Shown here piece by piece: positions 1-7,112 of a stretch of 47,964 nt of DNA. This DNA comes from Saprospiraceae bacterium (GTDB taxonomy: Bacteria; Bacteroidota; Bacteroidia; Chitinophagales; Saprospiraceae): positions 1 to 47,964 of the forward strand of contig JAIBCG010000019.1 in assembly GCA_019694295.1 (NCBI GenBank). The letters are read 5' to 3'. The first letter of the stretch is position 1. The number at the start of each line of letters is the position of its first letter. The notes under the pieces are model-generated. The model saw nothing but the letters and a program-made list of their open reading frames with translations. It did not search any database and was not told the origin of the DNA. Position numbers and translations under genes: made by a program.

Positions 1-71
1 GTGAGGGATATAGTTCACTTCTGCTTTCCCTTTGTTAAAGTTAAGAATTTAATCTCAAATGCAAAGTAAAG

Positions 72-131
72 GTGAGGGATAGAAGCCGGCACAAAGTAAG
101 GCGGATAGCCCGACCCGACAGGGGCACACCC
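72..131 (+). ncRNA. candidate small structured intergenic element
   Basis: This G/C-rich island lies in an A/T-rich region. It can fold into a short outer GGG/CCC pairing that encloses a GCC...GGC arm (about 85-102) and a GCCC...GGGC arm (about 108-124). From memory it resembles dispersed intergenic RNA-like elements of Bacteroidota, but I cannot assign a family. The strand is uncertain because the fold is nearly symmetric. A second start of the same motif, GTGAGGGATA, lies at the window edge. Confidence 0.3.
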
Positions 132-297
132 AAATGAAAACAGATAGATGAAAAAATACGCCTGCACATTCATTATTCGATTATATTCAGGGAAACAAAT
201 CCGGCAATTTCGTCGATGAAAAACGTACATTCGTCGATATCATCCATTACATACATCCATTTTATGCCATGTACTTAAATATAATTAGTTCTATGTA

Positions 298-328
298 TTG
301 CATAATACTTGGCGATGAATTATCTTTG
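298..328 (+). promoter_or_regulatory. promoter of padR-pspC
   Basis: TTG at 298-300, a 20-nt spacer and TATCTTTG at 321-328 match the Bacteroidota sigma-A consensus (TTG-N about 20-TAnnTTTG). Transcription should begin near 334, leaving a leader of about 30 nt before the TTG start codon at 364. Confidence 0.7.
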
Positions 329-363
329 CATCATCAATTATTCATTAACTAAAAACAAAAGCC

Positions 364-696
364 TTGGAAAATGCACAATCACAAATGCGGAAAGGAGTAC
401 TGGAACTCGTGATACTGGCTATATTGTCAAGAGAAGCGGCCTACCCTTCTGACATCATCAACCGTCTCAAGGAGAGTGAGTTGATAGTAGTGGAAGGCAC
501 CTTGTACCCATTGCTCACCCGGTTGAAGAACTCGGGGTATCTGGACTACTCATGGCAGGAATCGTCATCGGGGCCACCACGCAAGTACTATACACTGACC
601 GATAAAGGAAGCGAATTTTATGACTCGCTGAAAGAATCATGGGCGTCACTCGTTCAATCTGTTAACCAAACCATTCAAAACAAGACCAAATCATGA
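364..696 (+). CDS. PadR family transcriptional regulator
   Basis: A 110-residue protein with the PadR winged-helix fold. The N-terminal MRKGVLELVILAILS helix is followed by the recognition region with VEGTLYPLLTRLKNSGYL and the wing SGPPRKYYTLTDKG. PadR proteins are usually repressors that bind promoter inverted repeats. The start is TTG at 364. An ATG at 385 is possible, but family members usually carry a few residues before the RKGVLE segment, which favours 364. The stop codon overlaps the next start by 4 bases (ATGA), so it is translationally coupled to the PspC-domain gene. PadR/PspC pairs are common in Bacteroidota, where the regulator probably controls its own membrane-protein partner. 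A short-type PadR without the C-terminal dimerisation domain seen in longer members. Confidence 0.93.
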   Translation: MENAQSQMRKGVLELVILAILSREAAYPSDIINRLKESELIVVEGTLYPLLTRLKNSGYLDYSWQESSSGPPRKYYTLTDKGSEFYDSLKESWASLVQSVNQTIQNKTKS

Positions 697-2336
697 ATAA
701 AACGATAAACATCAATCTGGGAGGAAGAGCATTCGTCATTGATGAAGATGCTTATGCCAAACTCGACTATTACCTGACTTCGATACACGATTACTTCAAG
801 AACTCGGAAGGCTACGAGGAGATAACCAACGACATAGAGAGCCGTATGGGTGAGTTGTTTGCGGACAATCTGAGGGGCAGGAGCATCATTTCGACTGCAG
901 ATGTTGACTATGCGATACACACGATGGGCTCGCTTGAAGATTTTGGTGTGGATACTGCAGGCACTCAAGCCAACTTTAATACCGGCCAACGCATTGGTGG
1001 TATAAAGACCGGCAGGAGGATATTCCGCGACCCTGACGAGAAGATACTCGGTGGTGTGTGTGCTGGTCTGTCGTCGTACTTCGGTATCAATGACCCGATC
1101 TGGTTAAGAATCATTTTCTTGTTGTTGTTCTTTGTAGCAGGCACGGGCTTCTTGTTTTATATGATATTGTGGATACTGATACCTAAGGCTGTGACATCAG
1201 CTGACCGCCTGTCAATGAAGGGCGAACCGATCAACATCAACAATATAGCAAAGGAGGTTGAGGATAGCTTCAACCACTTCGGGCAAAGAATCAACGACAT
1301 AGGTCGGGAGTTCAGTGGCAAAAAAAAAAATAATCTGAACGCAAATGAACCGTATGCGTTCTCGGGTATCACCAATTTTGTTGGTGAACTGGTAGAGGCA
1401 CTGCAGTACATCATCCCTAAGATAATAAAAGGTTTTATCATACTCATTGGGTTGATATGTATGTTTGCCATAGCAACGGCGGGGATAGCACTGCTTACTT
1501 CGGGATTTTTGCTGCATGATTATTCGAGCCTGATGTTCGGACCGGGAATGTTCAGCAAGCATTGGCTGTTTGTCACATCGTTGATTCTGGTGTTTCTGAT
1601 ACCTGCAGTAGCGCTGATAGTATTAGGTCTGAAGACTTTCTTTCAGGTAAAGACGCCTTCGGGTTTGCTCAAAGGTCTTGGCTTTGCATGGATGCTGTTT
1701 TTTTTGCTTGGGATATTTTCGAGTGTCAATTTTGCCCGGTCATTCAAGAGCCATGCTGAGGTAAGCAAAGCGAATGAATACTTTGCAGCTACAATGCCTG
1801 ACACACTGGTGATAGACATCAACGAAAATGAAACTTTTGATTCGGGCGATTTTGACAACATTCAGTTAGGAGAGCTCCGTACCAAGAACGGGAAGTTTTA
1901 CTCCGACAACATACATATACGAGTGCTGAAATCGGACGACCAGAACATTTACTGGAAAGTAAACCTTGAGTCGAATGGCGGTAGCACACAGGAAGCAGAG
2001 TCGCTCGCCAACTCTATCCTGTACCCTATCGGTCAAGATGGCTCGAGGCTTATATTCCCGGGCTACTTCGAGATCATTCAAGGAAAAGTATGGCGAGACC
2101 AGGAGGTAAGAGTGAATGTATATGTACCTGAAGGAAAATATCTGAAGGTAACATCAAGAACTGAGAACTTTGTCTATAAGATAGAAAAAGATCCTGAACA
2201 GGAATCGAGCTATGAATATTCCGGAAAAATATGGAGAATGGGCAAGGCCGGATTTGTAAACACGAGCCCTAAAGAAAATACCGAAGAATCTGAAGGACAG
2301 CACGAAGATACGGCTGAACCACAAGATACATTATAA
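693..2336 (+). CDS. PspC domain-containing membrane protein
   Basis: A 547-residue protein. The N-terminal 100 residues form a soluble region (ININLGGRAFVIDEDAYAKL...) typical of Bacteroidota PspC proteins. The PspC domain follows at about 108-167 (RIFRDPDEKILGGVCAGLSSYF and a hydrophobic helix ending ILIPKA). Three further membrane helices lie around 235-350. The C-terminal part (about 375-520) is soluble and probably extracytoplasmic. The last 25 residues are acidic and low in complexity. PspC proteins sense or buffer envelope stress in proteobacteria; the role in this phylum is inferred. It overlaps padR by 4 bases and is followed by a clear terminator, so the two genes form a closed operon. 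Confidence 0.88.
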   Translation: MNKTININLGGRAFVIDEDAYAKLDYYLTSIHDYFKNSEGYEEITNDIESRMGELFADNLRGRSIISTADVDYAIHTMGSLEDFGVDTAGTQANFNTGQRIGGIKTGRRIFRDPDEKILGGVCAGLSSYFGINDPIWLRIIFLLLFFVAGTGFLFYMILWILIPKAVTSADRLSMKGEPININNIAKEVEDSFNHFGQRINDIGREFSGKKKNNLNANEPYAFSGITNFVGELVEALQYIIPKIIKGFIILIGLICMFAIATAGIALLTSGFLLHDYSSLMFGPGMFSKHWLFVTSLILVFLIPAVALIVLGLKTFFQVKTPSGLLKGLGFAWMLFFLLGIFSSVNFARSFKSHAEVSKANEYFAATMPDTLVIDINENETFDSGDFDNIQLGELRTKNGKFYSDNIHIRVLKSDDQNIYWKVNLESNGGSTQEAESLANSILYPIGQDGSRLIFPGYFEIIQGKVWRDQEVRVNVYVPEGKYLKVTSRTENFVYKIEKDPEQESSYEYSGKIWRMGKAGFVNTSPKENTEESEGQHEDTAEPQDTL

Positions 2337-2360
2337 GAACTGTTTTTTGCTCAATTTTTG

Positions 2361-2390
2361 AAGGCTGTCCGTTAGCGGATGGCCTTTTTT
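2361..2390 (+). terminator. rho-independent terminator of padR-pspC
   Basis: An 11-bp stem with two G-T wobbles (AAGGCTGTCCG, loop TTAG, CGGATGGCCTT) runs directly into a T6 tract. It lies 24 nt after the pspC stop codon. Confidence 0.85.
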
Positions 2391-2526
2391 GCATTCTGAA
2401 AACAGACAGATCGAACCGCACATTGGTATAGGCAAAGAATCCATCATTGCATTTTAGAAAGAATCGGGCCGATAATACAAAACTATCATCCGATAAAGTA
2501 TGAATTAATTAAAAAAAGGAAAATCT

Positions 2527-3537
2527 TTGCACCAGAATACAACTACTGTGAAGCACTATCAGTTGAAAAACAACCCTGCTCTGGCTACGATATTACCAGA
2601 ATATCCGGGAAACACTTATTACAAAGGCCGTTACATAAGCGACGAATCGAGGGTGATGCCTTCTTGGAAGACTTTCTTCAAGTGGATGTTTTCTTTCAAT
2701 GAACAACGAAGTGAAAAACGCAGGGACGAATACCGTCTTCCGCTTATAAAGGGCAATGAGTTCTTCCATCAAACGGACAATCAACTATTGTGGCTTGGGC
2801 ATGCGACGTTCCTCATCCGACTACAAGGTACTACCATCATCACCGATCCTTGTTTGCGAAATCTACCATTCAAAAAAAGAAAAGTCGGACTGCCTTTCAA
2901 AACTGAAGAAATAACCAGGCTTGACTTCATTCTGCTGTCGCATGCACACCGCGACCACCTCGACCTGCCAACTCTCAAGATACTGGTAAAGAATAATCCG
3001 GGAGTCAGGATACTTGCCGGACTTGGCACTTCCGGACTCTTGCCTAAAGCGTGGCATGCTCAGACCGAAGAAGCAGGCTGGTATCAGATATTCAGCAATA
3101 CTGGATCATTGCGCATAGTTTATCTGCCTGCCCAACACTGGAACCGAAGATATATGTTTGATCTTGATCAACAATTGTGGGGGAGCTTCCTTATAGAATC
3201 TGACAAAACGAGTATTTTTTTCGCCGGAGATACGGCATTCGGGCAGCATTTCGACAAAATACGCTTTCTGACAAAGCAGATAGACCATTGTATCATACCA
3301 ATAGGCAGTTACAAACCGGCATTTATGATGCGAGGCCTACACCTCAACCCGAAAGAAGCCATCCTTGCCTTTAAAATGCTGAACGGCAAGAATTTCATAC
3401 CGATGCACTACGGCACCTACGACTTATCGGACGAACCCCTGGGTGAACCATTGCGAATGGTGGCCGAATCGAAATCAAGAGGCAGTTTCTCACAAAATTT
3501 CAGGCCGCTTGCAGTTGGTGAGCGATATGCGCTGTAA
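2527..3537 (+). CDS. MBL-fold metal-dependent hydrolase (UlaG / NAPE-PLD-like)
   Basis: Up to 336 residues. The metallo-beta-lactamase signature HAHRDH is at about 139-144, preceded by LLWLGHATFLI and TDPCL. Later metal-ligand regions are AQHWNRR, FAGDTAFG and PMHYGTYDL. This order fits the family that includes UlaG and NAPE-hydrolysing phospholipase D, so a lipid-phosphodiesterase or related hydrolase is plausible but the substrate is unknown. There is no signal peptide. The start is doubtful: the TTG at 2527 lies inside a promoter-like AATCTTTG (2522-2529). If that box is used, translation would start later, for example GTG at 2548. It is flanked by its own terminator upstream and a new promoter downstream, so it is probably monocistronic. 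Confidence 0.85.
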   Translation: MHQNTTTVKHYQLKNNPALATILPEYPGNTYYKGRYISDESRVMPSWKTFFKWMFSFNEQRSEKRRDEYRLPLIKGNEFFHQTDNQLLWLGHATFLIRLQGTTIITDPCLRNLPFKKRKVGLPFKTEEITRLDFILLSHAHRDHLDLPTLKILVKNNPGVRILAGLGTSGLLPKAWHAQTEEAGWYQIFSNTGSLRIVYLPAQHWNRRYMFDLDQQLWGSFLIESDKTSIFFAGDTAFGQHFDKIRFLTKQIDHCIIPIGSYKPAFMMRGLHLNPKEAILAFKMLNGKNFIPMHYGTYDLSDEPLGEPLRMVAESKSRGSFSQNFRPLAVGERYAL

Positions 3538-3558
3538 CCTACTATTAAAACATACATA

Positions 3559-3585
3559 TTGCTAAGTAAAAAAGAATTACTTTTG
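3559..3585 (+). promoter_or_regulatory. promoter of the glycosyltransferase operon
   Basis: TTG at 3559-3561, a 16-nt spacer and TACTTTTG at 3578-3585. The ATG of the first glycosyltransferase is only 5 nt beyond the -7 box, so the mRNA should be leaderless or nearly so. Confidence 0.65.
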
Positions 3586-3590
3586 TATCT

Positions 3591-4298
3591 ATGGCAAGAG
3601 CGATTATTGACGTCATCATACCGGCATATAACGAAGAGCTTTCCATAGCTAAGGTCATCAGGGACATTCCGAAAGATCTGGTACGAAACATCATCGTGTG
3701 CAATAACAACAGCAGTGATGCTACAGCCGTGGTTGCCTCTACTGCAGGAGCGATTGTAGCAGACGAACCATCGCCCGGGTATGGCAATGCCTGCCTGCGG
3801 GGTATGGCGTACATCGAAGCACTGCCGTCTGATGAAAAACCGGACATCCTTGTCTTTATGGACGGCGATTATTCAGACTATGGTGAAGAAATGTATGAGC
3901 TCGTAAAACCAATCTTGGATGATGGCATGGAAATGGTGATCGGGTCAAGAGCACTTGGCAGACGAGAAAGAGGCTCGATGACCACACCACAGGTATTCGG
4001 CAACTGGCTTTCGACCACACTCATCAGGTGGTTGTACGGATATCGTTTTACTGATTTGGGGCCCTATCGGGCAATTCGCTATCCTTCACTACTTGCACTC
4101 AAGATGGCTGACCGAAATTTTGGCTGGACAGTGGAAATGCAGGTAAAAGCTGCCAAACACAAACTAAAGACAACAGAAATAGCGGTTAATTACCGTAAAC
4201 GTATAGGCACAAGCAAGGTGTCTGGCACCATAAAGGGCAGCATAAGTGCCGGATATAAAATATTGTGGACAATCGGGAAACTCTGGCTAAACAACTAA
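3591..4298 (+). CDS. GT2 glycosyltransferase, DPM/DPG-synthase-like
   Basis: A 235-residue soluble GT-A-fold enzyme. It begins DVIIPAYNEE, has the nucleotide-sugar region IIVCNNNSSDATA and the metal-binding FMDGDYSD (DGD at about 91-93), and carries a C-terminal RKRIGTSKVSG segment typical of dolichyl-phosphate mannose/glucose synthase relatives. The expected activity is transfer of a hexose to polyprenyl phosphate. It lacks C-terminal membrane helices, as many bacterial DPM1-like enzymes do. The next gene starts 4 nt after its stop, and a polyprenyl-phosphate-sugar-dependent type enzyme follows, which fits this donor role. The substrate sugar is unknown. Confidence 0.85.
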   Translation: MARAIIDVIIPAYNEELSIAKVIRDIPKDLVRNIIVCNNNSSDATAVVASTAGAIVADEPSPGYGNACLRGMAYIEALPSDEKPDILVFMDGDYSDYGEEMYELVKPILDDGMEMVIGSRALGRRERGSMTTPQVFGNWLSTTLIRWLYGYRFTDLGPYRAIRYPSLLALKMADRNFGWTVEMQVKAAKHKLKTTEIAVNYRKRIGTSKVSGTIKGSISAGYKILWTIGKLWLNN

Positions 4299-4302
4299 GA
4301 AC

Positions 4303-5787
4303 ATGCAAGTAGCAGCCATCATATTTCTTTATATTTATGTAACATGCCTTTTCCTAATAACAGTCTATTGCCTCATTCAGGCATATTTTATGGTTCTGTA
4401 TTTAATTTATCGCTTCAAAAATCCTTATACAAAAGGAATGAACACCTTAACTGAGGCGGATTTACCATTTGTCACCATCCAGCTGCCGGTGTTCAATGAG
4501 CAGTATGTTGTAGAACGCCTAATAGACAATATTGTAAAGATAAACTACCCTGCCAGACTTTTACAAATACAGATATTAGATGATTCTACAGATGAAACGC
4601 TCACATACTCATCGGCAAAAGTGGAATATTACCGCACCCGGGGAATCGACATTGAACTGATACACCGTACAGACCGTACCGGCTACAAGGCAGGTGCACT
4701 CAAAAACGGTCTTACTACAGCAAAAGGAGCGTTCATAGCCATTTTCGATGCCGATTTTCTGCCCGATGAAGACTTTATATTGAAATGTATTCCTTACTTC
4801 TTTCAGGATGAAAGGTATGCTGTTGTGCAGACCCGCTGGGAATACATCAATCGTGATTACAGCCTAATCACCAGGCTTCAGGCATTACCACTTAACGTAC
4901 ATTTCTCGATAGAACAGACAGCCAGGATGTATGCCGGCCTTTATCTTCAGTTTAATGGTACAGGAGGCATCTGGCGCAGAAAGGCCATCGAGGATGCAGG
5001 TGGCTGGAGTGCCGACACACTTACTGAAGACCTCGACTTGAGTATCCGGACACAACTAAAAGGCTGGAAAATTAAATATATCGAAGAAACAGGCACACCG
5101 TCCGAACTGCCCGTAGAAATGAACGGCTTCAAATCGCAACAGTACAGATGGATGAAAGGCGGTGCGGAATGTGCAAGAAAACTATTACCCGCTGTCTTCA
5201 AGTCTGACCTCCCGTTTACAAAAAAGATGTTTACCACAGCTTATCTGTTGTCAAGTTCAGTGTTTTTGCTGGTTTTTCTTACGGCATTACTTTCGTTTCC
5301 GGCCATTTTCCTGCTGGACCAAACAGGATATAAACTACAATGGGCATCCGTATTCATGGTGGGTTGGGCTTTGATTTTTCCGGTCTATCTTGTAGGCAAT
5401 TTTAATCCGGCTGTCAGGAAAACCTTTAGCTTTAAAGATGTCTTGGTATTTGTAGTTTTGTTTCCGTTGTTGCTGTCTTTGTCACTTGGCATGTCATTAC
5501 ACAATGCCATTGCTGTTCTTGACGGATTTCGTGGCAGGAAATCAGCCTTTATTCGTACACCAAAGTATAATATTGTCGGTAAAACTGATAAGTTAAAATA
5601 CACAACCTACAGATCAAATAAAATGTCCTTCTCTACCCGGATGGAATACTTTATGGCTTTGTATTTTGTAATTGCAGGCACAGCAGGTATTTTGTACGGC
5701 AACATCAGTTTTCTTGGTGTACAAGTATTGTTGTTCGTAGGATTTTTCTCTATAGCTACACTTTCATGGAAGCACGTCCAGAAATAA
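4303..5787 (+). CDS. membrane GT2 glycosyltransferase, cellulose-synthase/CslA-like
   Basis: A 494-residue processive-type GT2 enzyme. One to two N-terminal membrane helices (1-40) precede the catalytic domain, which has VTIQLPVFNE, DDSTDET (about 93), DAD (about 149), TED (about 241) and QQYRW (about 279-283). These are the D, DxD, TED and QxxRW motifs of beta-glycan synthases. At least four more helices follow (about 305-410 and 445-490). The best resemblance is to bacterial CslA/ceramide-glucosyltransferase-like enzymes that make beta-linked hexose chains or glycolipids. I see no PilZ domain, so no c-di-GMP control is apparent. It overlaps the next gene by 22 bases. Confidence 0.87.
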   Translation: MQVAAIIFLYIYVTCLFLITVYCLIQAYFMVLYLIYRFKNPYTKGMNTLTEADLPFVTIQLPVFNEQYVVERLIDNIVKINYPARLLQIQILDDSTDETLTYSSAKVEYYRTRGIDIELIHRTDRTGYKAGALKNGLTTAKGAFIAIFDADFLPDEDFILKCIPYFFQDERYAVVQTRWEYINRDYSLITRLQALPLNVHFSIEQTARMYAGLYLQFNGTGGIWRRKAIEDAGGWSADTLTEDLDLSIRTQLKGWKIKYIEETGTPSELPVEMNGFKSQQYRWMKGGAECARKLLPAVFKSDLPFTKKMFTTAYLLSSSVFLLVFLTALLSFPAIFLLDQTGYKLQWASVFMVGWALIFPVYLVGNFNPAVRKTFSFKDVLVFVVLFPLLLSLSLGMSLHNAIAVLDGFRGRKSAFIRTPKYNIVGKTDKLKYTTYRSNKMSFSTRMEYFMALYFVIAGTAGILYGNISFLGVQVLLFVGFFSIATLSWKHVQK

Positions 5788-7112
5788 AGGCACTAAGCCA
5801 TTCAGGCAATGATGCCCGTGAAGTGATATTGCTCGCACTTTGGTCGGCCACCATCATTTATGCTGGTTTTGCAGTAGAAAGGCACCAGCATATTCAGTTG
5901 TTCAGTCTTTGGATGCTATCATTTGGTTGCTACTGGTACCTAGCCGTAAAAAGCACACTTCGGCTCAATACCGTTTTGCTTTCAGCAATTGCAGTCAGGT
6001 TTGTGCTCATTTTTGCCTTTCCGAAGTTGTCTGACGATATTTACCGCTTCATCTGGGACGGTAGGTTGCTCGTTCAGGGCATTAACCCTTTTGAGGCTAC
6101 ACCTGCCCGGCTGATGGAGTCGGTTAAACTTACTGTAGTGGATCAACAATTGTTCAACAGGCTCAATTCACCGGAATATTTCAGCGTTTATCCATTGGTG
6201 TGCCAGTCGGTATTTTATGTAAGCAGTTACCTCGCAGGTGACAACATAATGCTCAACACTATTCTCATCAAGGCTTTTTTGTTTTTCTGCGAATGTGCCA
6301 CAATGTACTTTTCTGTCAGATTGCTCAAAAAGCTAAGCATAGCACCTGAGAAAATCTTTTGGTATGCTCTAAATCCACTGATAGTTATAGAAATATGTGG
6401 TAATGCACATTTTGAAGGAGCCATGACAGCTTTTCTTGCAGCCGGTATATTCTACTATTTGAATGGAAATAAATTCCTTTCTGCACTGACATTTGCATTA
6501 TCGGTAGCTTCCAAAATGCTTACAGCTATATTTTTCCCTCTGTTGTTTTTTGGTGAAATTCGCCGCAGGAAATTAAAATTCATCCTTCTACTAGGAATTT
6601 TCACAGCAATGCTAAGCCTACCTGTTATACAAAACACGAGCATCTTCAACAGTCTCGACCTATATTTCAGGAATTTTGAATTCAATGCCGGAATATACTA
6701 TTGGCTAAGGTGGGCAGGTTTCAAACTGCGTGGCTACAATCAGATACGATTCATCGGTCCACTGCTGAGTGCTATTTCTTTCTCAATCATCATACTGTAT
6801 TCCTATAAAAAATCGGACAATAAAGAATTGTTGTATAGAATGTTTTGGCTAATATTCATTTATATTATTTTTTCAACTACTGTGCATCCTTGGTACTTGA
6901 GTTTAATGTTATTCACAGGCATATTTACCCGTTACAGATTTCCTTTTGTCTGGAGCGGGCTGATATTTTTTACATATTTCAACTACAATGCGGATACCTT
7001 TGCAGAAAATCTATGGATAGTTATAGCAGAATATCTGATCGTAATGGGCATGCTGTTATACGAAGCCAATATATTTCATAAAATACAGAACTTGTGGAAC
7101 TCGAAGAAATAA
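5766..7112 (+). CDS. polytopic GT-C glycosyltransferase (polyprenyl-phosphate-mannose-dependent type)
   Basis: A 448-residue protein with about ten membrane helices. The first extracytoplasmic loop has the acidic motif SDDIYRFIWDGR (about 85-97), followed by INPFEATPARL. This DD-x-YR-x-x-WDGR pattern is characteristic of MptA/MptB-like and related GT-C enzymes that use polyprenyl-phosphate hexoses as donors on the outer face of the membrane. The ATG lies inside the end of the preceding gene (22-base overlap), and its own 3' end overlaps the following helicase by 19 bases, so translation is probably coupled along the whole unit. Acceptor unknown. Confidence 0.8.
   Translation: MEARPEIKALSHSGNDAREVILLALWSATIIYAGFAVERHQHIQLFSLWMLSFGCYWYLAVKSTLRLNTVLLSAIAVRFVLIFAFPKLSDDIYRFIWDGRLLVQGINPFEATPARLMESVKLTVVDQQLFNRLNSPEYFSVYPLVCQSVFYVSSYLAGDNIMLNTILIKAFLFFCECATMYFSVRLLKKLSIAPEKIFWYALNPLIVIEICGNAHFEGAMTAFLAAGIFYYLNGNKFLSALTFALSVASKMLTAIFFPLLFFGEIRRRKLKFILLLGIFTAMLSLPVIQNTSIFNSLDLYFRNFEFNAGIYYWLRWAGFKLRGYNQIRFIGPLLSAISFSIIILYSYKKSDNKELLYRMFWLIFIYIIFSTTVHPWYLSLMLFTGIFTRYRFPFVWSGLIFFTYFNYNADTFAENLWIVIAEYLIVMGMLLYEANIFHKIQNLWNSKK

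Larger units (their letters stand above)
1..363. other. gene-free upstream region of padR
   Basis: I find no convincing gene here. The open frame on the minus strand (15-230) has no recognisable domain and no promoter. The stretch holds a compact G/C-rich RNA-like element at 72-131, a 10-base direct repeat GTGAGGGATA at 1-10 and 72-81, a TCGTCGAT direct repeat at 210-217 and 231-238, and the padR promoter at 298-328. Confidence 0.6.

Noticed and set aside
15..230. 71-codon open frame on the minus strand
   Set aside because: No domain, no promoter, and it crosses the G/C-rich RNA-like element.
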